Positions 29,017-35,936 of a stretch of DNA of 35,936 nucleotides are shown here, one piece after another. A program made the translations under genes and the position numbers. Below the pieces are notes generated by a model. That model saw only the letters and a program-made list of their open reading frames with translations, was not told where the DNA came from and did not search any database. Positions within the stretch are counted from its first letter, which is position 1; every line of letters starts with the position of its first letter. The DNA comes from Xanthobacteraceae bacterium (GTDB lineage Bacteria > Pseudomonadota > Alphaproteobacteria > Rhizobiales > Xanthobacteraceae): contig JAGRLZ010000166.1 of the NCBI GenBank assembly GCA_020441545.1, positions 1 to 35,936 of the forward strand, written 5' to 3'.

Positions 29017-30381
29017 ATGCCGATCAATATCCTGATGCCCGCGCTGTCGCCGACAATGGAGAAGGGCAACCTCGCCAAGTGGCTGAAGAAGGAAGGCGAC
29101 AAGGTTGCGTCCGGCGACCTCATCGCCGAGATCGAGACCGACAAGGCGACGATGGAAGTCGAGGCGGTCGACGAGGGCACCATCGCGAAGATCCTGGTGC
29201 CGGAAGGCACCGCCGACGTGCCGGTCAACGACGTGATCGCGATCCTTGCCGGCGAGGGCGAGGACGTGAAGGCCGCTGCCGCGAGCGGCGGGGCGGCGCC
29301 CGCGCCGAAAGCACAGGCCGCTCCGGCACCGCAAGCCGAGGCGCAGCCATCGGCCCCCGCCGCGTCACCGGCAGCAAGCAGCGGCAACGGCAGCGTGGTC
29401 GGTAACGGCCTCGTCGCGGGCAGCCAAGCCACGGGAAGTCGCATCTTCTCCTCGCCGCTGGCGCGGCGTCTCGCCAAGGATGCCGGCATCGAACTGTCGC
29501 GCATCAGCGGCACGGGGCCGCACGGCCGCATCATCGCGCGCGACGTCGAGGCGGCGAAGTCGGGGCAGGGCCTCAAGGCCCCCGCGGCAGCGGCGCCCGC
29601 CGCCGCTCCGCAGGCCGCCGCGCCCGCCATCGCGCCGTCGATGTCGGACCAGCAGGTGCGCGCGCTGTTCGAGGACGGCTCCTACGAGGTCGTGCCGCAT
29701 GACGGCATGCGCCGGACCATCGCGCAGCGCCTCACCCAATCGATGCAGACCATCCCGCATTTCTACCTGACGATGGACTGCAACCTCGACAAGCTGCTGG
29801 CGCTGCGCGGGCAGGTCAACGCGGCCGCGTCGAAGGACAAGGACGGCAAGCCCGCCTACAAGCTGTCGGTCAACGACTTCGTGGTCAAGGCGATGGCGGT
29901 GGCGTTGCAGCGCGTGCCCGACGCCAATGTGAGCTGGACCGATGGCGGCATGCTGAAGCACAGGCATTCCGACATCGGCGTCGCGGTGGCGATGCCGGGC
30001 GGCCTCATCACGCCGATCGTGCGCAAGGCGGAGACGCTGGCGCTGTCGGTGATCTCCAACCAGATGAAGGATTTCGCCGCCCGCGCGCGCACCCGCAAGC
30101 TCAAGCCGGAGGAATACCAGGGCGGCACCTCGGCGGTGTCGAACCTCGGCATGTTCGGCATCAAGGATTTCACCGCCGTCATCAATCCGCCGCACGCGAC
30201 TATCCTCGCGGTCGGCACCGGCGAGCAGCGCGCCATCGTGATCGACGGCAAGGTCGAGGTCGCCACCATGATGAGCGTGACGCTGAGCTGCGATCACCGC
30301 GCGGTGGACGGCGCGCTCGGGGCCGAACTGCTCGGCGCGTTCAAGGCGCTGATCGAAAATCCGATGACCATGCTGGTGTAG
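29017..30381 (+). CDS. pdhC: Dihydrolipoamide acetyltransferase (E2) of pyruvate dehydrogenase
   Basis: The 454-residue protein has the E2 layout: a lipoyl domain (1-80, K43 in [10 protein letters not shown]), an Ala/Pro linker, a peripheral-subunit-binding domain (about 145-183, SSPLARRLAKDAGIELSRI then GTGPHGRI), a second Ala/Pro linker, and a catalytic domain from about 220. The catalytic domain ends in DHRAVDGALGAEL with active-site H427 and D431. It forms the core of the complex and passes the acetyl group to CoA. It lies 16 bases behind pdhB. The next gene should be lpd, but two AT-rich genes intervene. Confidence 0.97.
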   Translation: MPINILMPALSPTMEKGNLAKWLKKEGDKVASGDLIAEIETDKATMEVEAVDEGTIAKILVPEGTADVPVNDVIAILAGEGEDVKAAAASGGAAPAPKAQAAPAPQAEAQPSAPAASPAASSGNGSVVGNGLVAGSQATGSRIFSSPLARRLAKDAGIELSRISGTGPHGRIIARDVEAAKSGQGLKAPAAAAPAAAPQAAAPAIAPSMSDQQVRALFEDGSYEVVPHDGMRRTIAQRLTQSMQTIPHFYLTMDCNLDKLLALRGQVNAAASKDKDGKPAYKLSVNDFVVKAMAVALQRVPDANVSWTDGGMLKHRHSDIGVAVAMPGGLITPIVRKAETLALSVISNQMKDFAARARTRKLKPEEYQGGTSAVSNLGMFGIKDFTAVINPPHATILAVGTGEQRAIVIDGKVEVATMMSVTLSCDHRAVDGALGAELLGAFKALIENPMTMLV

Positions 30382-30404
30382 GGCTTGGAAGAAGAGCGAA
30401 ATCT

Positions 30405-30569
30405 ATGAGTGAAAATAAAGAAAAAAAGCCAGAGCAGCAGCCCCTAAGTACTAAACCCATTCCTAGATCATCATTGGCTGAAATGCGACAGCCCGGAATT
30501 TCGTACAATAGTGTTAATACGCCGAAGCCAGTGAAACAGCCTGAGCGAAAGCGGAAGGATGATGACTAG
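30405..30569 (+). CDS. 54-residue charged, proline-rich peptide (first gene of AT-rich insert)
   Basis: I do not recognise this peptide. It starts at ATG 30405, 23 bases after the pdhC stop, with a GGAAGAAGAG ribosome site (30387-30396), and ends at TAG 30567-30569. It is rich in Lys, Glu, Pro and Gln, begins MSENKEKKPEQQPLS and ends PERKRKDDD; it has no hydrophobic segment and looks disordered. The DNA is about 45% GC (27 of 60 in 30421-30480), against 72% in a sample line of lpd. Its stop overlaps the start of the membrane-protein gene, so the two are translationally coupled. Confidence 0.6.
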   Translation: MSENKEKKPEQQPLSTKPIPRSSLAEMRQPGISYNSVNTPKPVKQPERKRKDDD

Positions 30570-31020
30570 CGAACTTGACGCGGTACAACGTCAATCGCTG
30601 TACGACACCGAACAATCCAAGATTGGAAAATTCTCGGGACTACTTTCTGCGTCCTGCAAATTTGCCTGGGCGGGTAGCTTAGCGATTTTCTTTTCGTCTT
30701 TTGTGTCGGCGGACAATGCCGCGTTTGCTAGACTCCAAAGTGCTTATCCGATTTTGCGTATGGCGGCGCTCTTCGGTGCGATTTGCTTTGTTGCAGAAAT
30801 TCTACAGTATTTTTTTGCATACCTCTTCGCGTCTCGATATTCAAAATGGTTGGAAACTGCAGAGGTGGTGACACGCGAAGACGTGGCAAGCCGTACGAAG
30901 TCGTGCTGGGCTCGTTCGAACATATTTTTGTTCTATGCAAAAGTTGCATGCGCCGTAATTTCTGCCTGCCTCCTTTTGTTGGGCACACTGGCGATTTCGT
31001 TGCAACGATTACCAAACTAG
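30559..31020 (+). CDS. Membrane protein of unknown function (second gene of AT-rich insert)
   Basis: I do not recognise this 153-residue protein. A hydrophilic N-terminus (1-30, MMTSELDAVQRQSLYDTEQS and on) precedes three likely membrane helices at about 33-50, 64-92 and 120-147. A charged loop (about 93-118, YSKWLETAEVVTREDVASR) stands between the second and third. No catalytic motif is visible. GGAAGG precedes ATG 30559; ATG 30562 is an alternative. Base composition drops to 35% GC in places (21 of 60 in 30781-30840). The gene ends 16 bases before lpd and should be co-transcribed with the pdh genes, since no terminator is seen on either side. Confidence 0.75.
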   Translation: MMTSELDAVQRQSLYDTEQSKIGKFSGLLSASCKFAWAGSLAIFFSSFVSADNAAFARLQSAYPILRMAALFGAICFVAEILQYFFAYLFASRYSKWLETAEVVTREDVASRTKSCWARSNIFLFYAKVACAVISACLLLLGTLAISLQRLPN

Positions 31021-31036
31021 TCTCAAAGGTCAGTCC

Positions 31037-32458
31037 ATGCCCGATACATCCTTCGACGTCATCATCATCGGCTCCGGTCCCGGCGGCTACGTCACCGCGA
31101 TCCGCGCCGCGCAGCTCGGCTTCAAGGTCGCGATCGTCGAGAAGCAATATCTCGGCGGCATCTGCCTGAACTGGGGCTGCATCCCGACCAAGGCGTTGCT
31201 GCGCTCGGCCGAGATCTATCACTACATGAAGCACGCCAAGGACTATGGCCTGTCGGCGGACAACGTGTCGTACGATCCGAAGGCCGTCGTGCAGCGCTCG
31301 CGCGGCGTCTCCAGGCGCCTCAACGACGGCGTCGGCTTCCTGATGAAGAAGAACAAGGTCACCGTGATCTGGGGCGAGGCGTCGATCGACGCGCCCGGCA
31401 GGATCACGGTGAAGAAGTCGGCGGTGGACGCGCCGAAGGGCACGTTGGGCGAGGGCAGCTATCAGGCCAGGCACATCATCCTGGCCACCGGCGCGCGGCC
31501 GCGCGCGCTGCCGGGGCTGGAGGGCGACAAGAAGCTGGTCTGGACCTATTTCGAGGCCATGGTGCCGGACCGGATGCCGAAGTCGCTGCTGGTGGTCGGC
31601 TCGGGCGCGATCGGCATCGAGTTCGCCTCGTTCTTCCGCACCATGGGGGCCGAGGTCACCGTGGTCGAGGTGTTGCCGCAGATCCTGCCCGTCGAGGATG
31701 CCGAGATCGCCGGCATCGCCCGCAAGCAGTTCGAGAAGCAGGGCATCAGGATCATGTCCGGCACCAAGGTGACGAAGCTCGACAAGAAGGCCGACAGCGT
31801 CGTCGCCACCATCGACGCGGGCGACGGCAAGCCGATCACCGCCGAGTTCGAGCGGGTGATTTCGGCGGTCGGCGTGGTCGGCAATATCGAGGGGCTCGGG
31901 CTGGAGAAGCTCGGCGTCAAGACCGATCGCGGCTGCGTCGTGATCGACGGTTATGGCCGCACCAACGTGCCCGGCATCTACGCCATCGGCGATGTCGCCG
32001 GCCCGCCGATGCTGGCGCACAAGGCCGAGCACGAGGGCGTCATCTGCGTCGAGGCGATCAAGGGCCTGCATCCGCACGCGATGGACAGGAACCTCATTCC
32101 GGGCTGCACCTATTGCCATCCGCAGGTGGCCTCCGTCGGCCTGACGGAAGCGAAGGCGAAGGAGCAGGGCCGCGACATCCGGGTCGGCCGCTTTCCGTTC
32201 GTCGGCAACGGCAAGGCGATCGCGCTCGGCGAGGATCAGGGCCTGGTGAAGGTGATCTTCGACAAGAAGACCGGGCAGCTGCTCGGCGCGCACATGGTCG
32301 GCGCCGAGGTCACCGAACTGATCCAGGGCTACGTGGTGGCGATGAACCTCGAGACCACCGAGGAAGAGCTGATGCACACCATCTTCCCGCATCCGACGCT
32401 GTCGGAAATGATGAAGGAAGCGGTGCTCGACGCTTACGGCCGGGTGCTGAACATCTGA
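31037..32458 (+). CDS. lpd: Dihydrolipoamide dehydrogenase (E3)
   Basis: The 473-residue flavoprotein reoxidises dihydrolipoyl groups and reduces NAD+. The FAD loop is IIGSGPGGYVTAIRAAQLG. The redox disulfide is C43-C48 in GGICLNWGCIPTKAL. The NAD loop is VVGSGAIGIEFASFF, and the second FAD motif is IYAIGDVAGPPMLAHKAEHEG. The active-site base is H452 with E457 (HPTLSE). AAAGG is eight bases before ATG 31037. It completes the pyruvate dehydrogenase complex with pdhA, pdhB and pdhC. Confidence 0.97.
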   Translation: MPDTSFDVIIIGSGPGGYVTAIRAAQLGFKVAIVEKQYLGGICLNWGCIPTKALLRSAEIYHYMKHAKDYGLSADNVSYDPKAVVQRSRGVSRRLNDGVGFLMKKNKVTVIWGEASIDAPGRITVKKSAVDAPKGTLGEGSYQARHIILATGARPRALPGLEGDKKLVWTYFEAMVPDRMPKSLLVVGSGAIGIEFASFFRTMGAEVTVVEVLPQILPVEDAEIAGIARKQFEKQGIRIMSGTKVTKLDKKADSVVATIDAGDGKPITAEFERVISAVGVVGNIEGLGLEKLGVKTDRGCVVIDGYGRTNVPGIYAIGDVAGPPMLAHKAEHEGVICVEAIKGLHPHAMDRNLIPGCTYCHPQVASVGLTEAKAKEQGRDIRVGRFPFVGNGKAIALGEDQGLVKVIFDKKTGQLLGAHMVGAEVTELIQGYVVAMNLETTEEELMHTIFPHPTLSEMMKEAVLDAYGRVLNI

Positions 32459-32762
32459 AGTTCCGTGCCGTCGTGCGGGCGGGCCCTGCCTCCCGTCCCG
32501 GCTGCCTCCTTCCGGAGGGGGCGGCGATGGTTGCCGCAATGCAACGAATGTTGCGTCACTGCAACAGTGCCTGAACATTTAACCCTCCGTGCAGGCAGTC
32601 CTTGCGCGCGCCCCTATTTGGCCACACGCCTTCGTGAAATCATTCCAGGCGTTCAGGAAATGTCGGGACTTGAGGTCCGGACCTTTCGGGGGCGCGAGGA
32701 CTTGCCCCGGATGAGCCGGTGGAGGTCCGGCGGGCGGGACAGAGCCGGGACGCGGATTCGCG
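32459..32762. other. Intergenic region between lpd and ilvD with phased half-sites
   Basis: The 304-base gap has no gene. After a small hairpin (CCTCC-TTCC-GGAGG, 32505-32518), an array of TTGC/GCAA half-sites occupies 32531-32564. Further on there is a 12-base perfect palindrome, AGGTCCGGACCT (32673-32684), and a second AGGTCCGG at 32723-32730. The ilvD promoter should be here. No Leu/Ile/Val-rich leader peptide is visible. Confidence 0.6.
32531..32569. promoter_or_regulatory. Array of TTGC/GCAA half-sites at 10-bp spacing upstream of ilvD
   Basis: Half-sites start at 32531 (TTGC), 32541 (GCAA), 32551 (TTGC) and 32561 (GCAA), exactly one helical turn apart, with an additional GCAA at 32536. 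In RNA the same bases give mutually exclusive stems: GCAAC/GTTGC (32541-32545 with 32550-32554), TGTTGC/GCAACA (32549-32554 with 32561-32566) and CACTG/CAGTG (32557-32561 with 32565-32569). Either a cooperative regulator site or an RNA switch is possible; the identity is unknown. Confidence 0.4.
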
Positions 32763-34490
32763 ATGGATGCCAAGACCAACATCGAGAAGACCAGGTTGCC
32801 GAGCCGGCATGTGACGGAAGGTCCGGAGCGCGCGCCCCATCGCTCCTATCTGTACGCCATGGGGCTGACGACGGCCCAGATTCATCAACCGTTCGTCGGC
32901 GTCGCTTCATGCTGGAACGAAGCCGCTCCCTGCAATATTTCGCTGATGCGCCAGGCGCAGGCGGTGAAGAAGGGTGTCGCGTCGGCCGGCGGTACGCCGC
33001 GCGAATTCTGCACCATCACGGTGACCGACGGCATCGCCATGGGCCACGACGGCATGCGCTCGTCGCTGCCGTCGCGCGAGGCGATCGCCGACACCGTCGA
33101 ACTGACCATCCGCGGCCACGCCTATGACGCGCTGGTCGGCCTCGCCGGCTGCGACAAGTCGCTGCCCGGCATGATGATGGCCATGGTCCGGCTCAACGTG
33201 CCGTCGATCTTCATCTATGGCGGCTCGATCCTGCCGGGCAACTTCCGCGGCCAGCCGGTGACCGTGCAGGACATGTTCGAGGCGGTCGGCAAGCACTCGA
33301 CCGGCGAATTCTCCGACGCCGATCTCGACGAGATCGAGCGCGTCGCCTGTCCGTCCGCCGGCGCCTGCGGCGCGCAGTTCACCGCCAACACCATGGCGAC
33401 GGTTTCCGAGGCGATCGGCCTGGCGCTGCCCTATTCGGCCGGCGCGCCGGCGCCCTACGAGATCCGGGATTCGTTCTGCATGGCGGCCGGCGAGAAGGTG
33501 ATGGAGCTGATCGCCGCCAACATCCGGCCGCGCGACATCGTCACCCGCAAGGCGCTGGAGAACGCCGCCGCGGTCGTCGCGGCTTCCGGCGGCTCGACCA
33601 ATGCTGCGCTGCACCTGCCGGCCATCGCGCATGAATGCGGTATCAAATTCGATCTGTTCGACGTCGCCGAAATCTTCAAAAAGACACCGTATGTCGCGGA
33701 TTTGAAACCCGGTGGCCGTTATGTCGCCAAAGATATGTTTGAGGCTGGCGGCATACCGCTTCTGATGAAGACGCTGCTCGATCATGGCCATCTGCACGGC
33801 GACTGCCTGACGGTCACCGGGCGGACGATTGCGGAGAACCTGAAGGCGGTGAAGTGGAACGCCAACCAGGATGTTGTGCGTCCCGCCGACCGGCCGATCA
33901 CCGTCACGGGTGGCGTGGTCGGCCTGAAGGGCAACCTGGCGCCGGAGGGTGCGATCGTGAAGGTCGCGGGCATGACCGAGTTGACGTTTTCCGGTCCGGC
34001 CCGGTGTTTCGACCGTGAGGAAGATGCGTTCGAAGCGGTGAAGACCAAGACCTACAAGGAAGGCGACGTTCTGGTCATCCGCTATGAGGGGCCGCAGGGC
34101 GGCCCCGGCATGCGCGAGATGCTGGCGACCACGGCCGCGCTCTACGGGCAGGGGATGGGCGGCAAGGTGGCGCTCATCACCGACGGTCGGTTCTCCGGTG
34201 CGACGCGCGGTTTCTGCATCGGCCATGTCGGGCCGGAAGCGGCGGTGGGCGGACCGATTGCGATGCTCCGCGACGGCGACATCATCGACATCGATGCGGT
34301 TGCGGGAACGCTCGACGTTCGCCTTTCGGATGCCGAACTGGCGGAGCGGAAAAAGGAATGGCGGCCGCGCGCGAGCGATTATCGTTCCGGCGTGCTCTGG
34401 AAATATGCCCAGCAGGTTGGTCCGGCGATCGGCGGTGCCGTGACCCATCCGGGCGGGGCTCACGAGAAACAGTGCTATGCGGACATTTGA
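32763..34490 (+). CDS. ilvD: Dihydroxy-acid dehydratase
   Basis: The 575-residue enzyme dehydrates dihydroxy-acids in the last common step of isoleucine and valine synthesis. The iron-sulfur ligands are C57 (NEAAPCN), C130 ([11 protein letters not shown]) and C202 ([13 protein letters not shown]), the pattern of the [2Fe-2S] branch rather than the oxygen-sensitive [4Fe-4S] E. coli type. [21 protein letters not shown] lies near the C-terminus. Length fits this branch. No strong ribosome site precedes ATG 32763. A tract around 33640-33730 is lower in GC (31 of 60 in 33661-33720) and uses rarer codons than its surroundings. The 3' end overlaps the next gene by 14 bases. Confidence 0.96.
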   Translation: MDAKTNIEKTRLPSRHVTEGPERAPHRSYLYAMGLTTAQIHQPFVGVASCWNEAAPCNISLMRQAQAVKKGVASAGGTPREFCTITVTDGIAMGHDGMRSSLPSREAIADTVELTIRGHAYDALVGLAGCDKSLPGMMMAMVRLNVPSIFIYGGSILPGNFRGQPVTVQDMFEAVGKHSTGEFSDADLDEIERVACPSAGACGAQFTANTMATVSEAIGLALPYSAGAPAPYEIRDSFCMAAGEKVMELIAANIRPRDIVTRKALENAAAVVAASGGSTNAALHLPAIAHECGIKFDLFDVAEIFKKTPYVADLKPGGRYVAKDMFEAGGIPLLMKTLLDHGHLHGDCLTVTGRTIAENLKAVKWNANQDVVRPADRPITVTGGVVGLKGNLAPEGAIVKVAGMTELTFSGPARCFDREEDAFEAVKTKTYKEGDVLVIRYEGPQGGPGMREMLATTAALYGQGMGGKVALITDGRFSGATRGFCIGHVGPEAAVGGPIAMLRDGDIIDIDAVAGTLDVRLSDAELAERKKEWRPRASDYRSGVLWKYAQQVGPAIGGAVTHPGGAHEKQCYADI

Positions 34491-35313
34491 GTATATCGCC
34501 GTCGCGTTGACCGCAGGGCTGGTGCTTGCCGCCAGGCCGGCATTGGCGTTCGAGGGAACGGCCGTGGGGCAGGATCCCTCGACGACACCTCAGATGGCGC
34601 CCCAGATGCCGATGTCGACGCCGCCGTTGCCGGCCGCGCCGAAGGCGCTGAACAAGGTTGCGCCGTCGCGGAGCAATGCGCTTTCCGCCCTGCAATACGC
34701 GGCCGAGGATGGCCATCCGATCGCGCAGTGGAAGCTGGGCCGGATGTATGCCAGGGGCGATGGCGTGGCGCAGAGCGATCTGCGCGCGTTCGATTATTTC
34801 AGCCGCATCGCCAATGCGCATGCCGAGGACAGTCCGTCCGCGCCGCAGGCCGCGGTGGTGGCGAACGCCTTTGTTGCGCTCGGCCGCTACTATCTCGCCG
34901 GCATCCCCAATTCGCGGATCAAGCGCGATCCGGAGCGGGCGCGCGAGATGTTCTCCTACGCCGCGTCCTATTTCGGCAATGCCGATGCGCAGTATGATCT
35001 GGCGCGGATGTATCTGGGCGGCGTCGGCGCGCCGCGCGATCCGCGTTACGGCACGCGCTGGCTCGGCCTCGCCGCGCAGAAGGGGCAGCACCAGGCGCAG
35101 GCGCTGCTTGGCCAGATGCTGTTCAACGGCGATCATCTTCCGCGCCAGGCGGCGCGCGGCCTGATGTGGCTGACGCTGGCCCGCGATGCCGCGGGGCCGA
35201 ATGAGACCTGGATCAAGGAAAGCTACAACAAGGCGATCGCCAAGGCGTCGGAAGACGATCGCGCGATGGCGCTGCAGATGCTCGAGCACTGGGTGCAGGG
35301 CCGGCGGGATTGA
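34477..35313 (+). CDS. exoR: Periplasmic Sel1-repeat protein, ExoR-like
   Basis: The 278-residue protein starts inside ilvD (ATG 34477). A signal peptide (1-24, ending RPALA) is followed by a Pro/Met-rich stretch (35-60) and then Sel1-like helical repeats: [58 protein letters not shown], and [20 protein letters not shown]. The order, and phrases such as [21 protein letters not shown] and [19 protein letters not shown], match ExoR of Sinorhizobium and Agrobacterium as I remember it. ExoR is the periplasmic inhibitor of the ExoS-ChvI two-component system that controls exopolysaccharide. The symbol is by resemblance; exoS and chvI are not in the window. A generic Sel1 protein is the alternative. 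Confidence 0.75.
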   Translation: MRTFEYIAVALTAGLVLAARPALAFEGTAVGQDPSTTPQMAPQMPMSTPPLPAAPKALNKVAPSRSNALSALQYAAEDGHPIAQWKLGRMYARGDGVAQSDLRAFDYFSRIANAHAEDSPSAPQAAVVANAFVALGRYYLAGIPNSRIKRDPERAREMFSYAASYFGNADAQYDLARMYLGGVGAPRDPRYGTRWLGLAAQKGQHQAQALLGQMLFNGDHLPRQAARGLMWLTLARDAAGPNETWIKESYNKAIAKASEDDRAMALQMLEHWVQGRRD

Positions 35314-35349
35314 GGCGCCTTCTGAGTCCGCCCCTCGTTACGTCAGACT

Positions 35350-35383
35350 CCCGGAATGACGGCTTCTCGGAATGACGGCTCCT
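35350..35383. repeat. Tandem 16-bp repeat between exoR and xthA
   Basis: CGGAATGACGGCTTCT (35352-35367) is followed directly by CGGAATGACGGCTCCT (35368-35383), one mismatch in 16. The unit shares CCGGAATGA with the ATTCCGG repeat family, so it looks like a worn end of that element. The gap between the convergent genes (35314-35408) holds nothing else. Confidence 0.6.
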
Positions 35384-35408
35384 GAGGGTGGCAGCGCGGT
35401 CGGCCTGC

Positions 35409-35936
35409 TCACGCGCCTTCCAGGTCCAGTTCGGCCCAGATCGGCACGTGGTCGGACGGCTTCTCCCAGGCCCTGACGTGCTTGTCGATGCCGACCGCCT
35501 GCAGCCGGTCGCTCGCCTGCGGCGACAGCAGCAGATGGTCGATGCGCAGGCCGTTGTTCTTCTGCCAGGCGCCGGCCTGATAATCCCAGAACGTGTATTG
35601 CCCGGGCGCGTCGGTGGTGGCGCGCAGCGCATCGGTGAGGCCGAGGTCGAGCAGGGCCTGGAAGCGGGCGCGGGTTTCCGGCCTGAACAGCGCATCGCCG
35701 ATCCAGCCGTCCGGATTGTAGACATCGCGTGCGGCGGGAATAACGTTGAAGTCGCCGGCGAGGACGAGCGGCTCCTCGGTCTTCAGGCGATCCTTCGTGT
35801 AATCAAATAGTCGTGACATCCAGTTGAGCTTGTACGGATATTTCTCGGTGTCGGGCGGGTTGCCGTTGGGCAGGTAGAGACACGCCACGCGCAGCACCCC
35901 GCGCTTCAGCGACACCACCCCTTCGAGGAAGCGGGC
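35409..35936 (-). CDS. xthA: Exodeoxyribonuclease III, C-terminal part (cut by window edge)
   Basis: The last 175 residues are visible; the N-terminal third lies outside the window. Visible family motifs are LRVACLYLPNGNP, LVLAGDFNVIP (metal/active-site Asp and Asn), QYTFWDYQAGAWQKNNGLRI then DHLLLSPQ, and the terminal SDHVPIWAEL, with the catalytic Asp-His pair. The protein belongs to the exonuclease III/AP endonuclease family of base-excision repair, hydrolysing DNA at abasic sites and from 3' ends. It converges on exoR. Confidence 0.94.
   Translation of the reverse strand, partial: ARFLEGVVSLKRGVLRVACLYLPNGNPPDTEKYPYKLNWMSRLFDYTKDRLKTEEPLVLAGDFNVIPAARDVYNPDGWIGDALFRPETRARFQALLDLGLTDALRATTDAPGQYTFWDYQAGAWQKNNGLRIDHLLLSPQASDRLQAVGIDKHVRAWEKPSDHVPIWAELDLEGA

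Noticed and set aside
27585-29630. Very long open frame antisense to pdhB/pdhC
   Set aside because: It mirrors the codon bias of the true genes on the opposite strand in high-GC DNA, has a low-complexity His/Arg/Asp-rich translation, and crosses two gene boundaries.
30405-31020. Toxin-antitoxin module in the pdh insert
   Set aside because: The small-gene-plus-membrane-gene layout and overlap are suggestive, but the small peptide has no DNA-binding fold and the membrane protein is larger than typical type I or II toxins. No family match supports it.
32465-33127. Leader peptide or attenuator for ilvD
   Set aside because: The open frames ahead of ilvD have no run of Leu, Ile or Val codons and read through into ilvD out of frame. 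No terminator/antiterminator with a T-run is seen.
34477-34490. Frameshift between ilvD and the exoR-like gene
   Set aside because: Both proteins are complete: ilvD ends at the normal length and exoR begins with a proper signal peptide. It is a true gene overlap.

Overview
The window is GC-rich chromosomal DNA from an alphaproteobacterium, most likely of the Bradyrhizobium/Rhodopseudomonas/Afipia group (order Hyphomicrobiales). The evidence is protein-level resemblance throughout, a pyruvate dehydrogenase E1-beta that carries its own lipoyl domain, an alphaproteobacterial direct-repeat LexA box (GTTC-N7-GTTC), the neighbourhood ppiD-trpD-trpC-moaC-moeA-lexA, and dispersed palindromic repeats of types I associate with this group. 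It is almost entirely core housekeeping DNA. I see no tRNA, rRNA, CRISPR array, insertion sequence or prophage.

Layout. 1-3237: a C-terminal gene fragment, then on the minus strand an O-acyl-homoserine sulfhydrylase (Met/Cys synthesis), a CoA-binding protein and a crotonase-fold protein. 3315-7185 (plus): hotdog thioesterase, rplM-rpsI with a strong upstream promoter, a membrane diguanylate cyclase, a small membrane protein and an ABM-domain protein. 7186-15196 (minus): AI-2E family permease, lexA, moeA, moaC, trpC, trpD and ppiD, the last five in one close-packed run. 15519-18697 (plus): tpiA, secG, pyrG. 18707-19033 (minus): a secreted PAAR-repeat protein. 19189-21914 (plus): NIPSNAP protein, kdsA, MFS transporter. 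21924-22412 (minus): queF. 22541-32458 (plus): eno, an MDR-family oxidoreductase, an FMN reductase, ftsB, then pdhA-pdhB-pdhC-[two-gene AT-rich insert]-lpd, the whole pyruvate dehydrogenase complex. 32763-35313 (plus): ilvD overlapped by an exoR-like gene. 35409-end (minus): xthA, cut by the window edge.

How the genes fit together. tpiA, eno and the pdh genes carry carbon from triose phosphate to acetyl-CoA. pyrG (CTP) and kdsA (Kdo-8-phosphate) feed nucleotide and LPS synthesis. trpC/trpD and ilvD make amino acids. moaC/moeA make molybdenum cofactor. ppiD, secG and ftsB serve envelope export and division. lexA and xthA serve DNA repair.

The features that stand out from this ordinary background are: (1) an AT-rich bicistron (30405-31020), encoding a 54-residue charged peptide and a three-helix membrane protein, lodged between pdhC and lpd; (2) two large palindromes just upstream of kdsA, one a perfect 17-bp stem with a further 7-bp outer stem; (3) an array of TTGC/GCAA half-sites at 10-bp spacing upstream of ilvD; (4) an orphan PAAR-repeat protein with a Sec signal peptide; (5) an exoR homologue whose start codon lies inside ilvD; (6) a crotonase-fold protein lacking both catalytic glutamates. 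I found no clearly new multi-gene system; the pdh insert is the best candidate for something undescribed.
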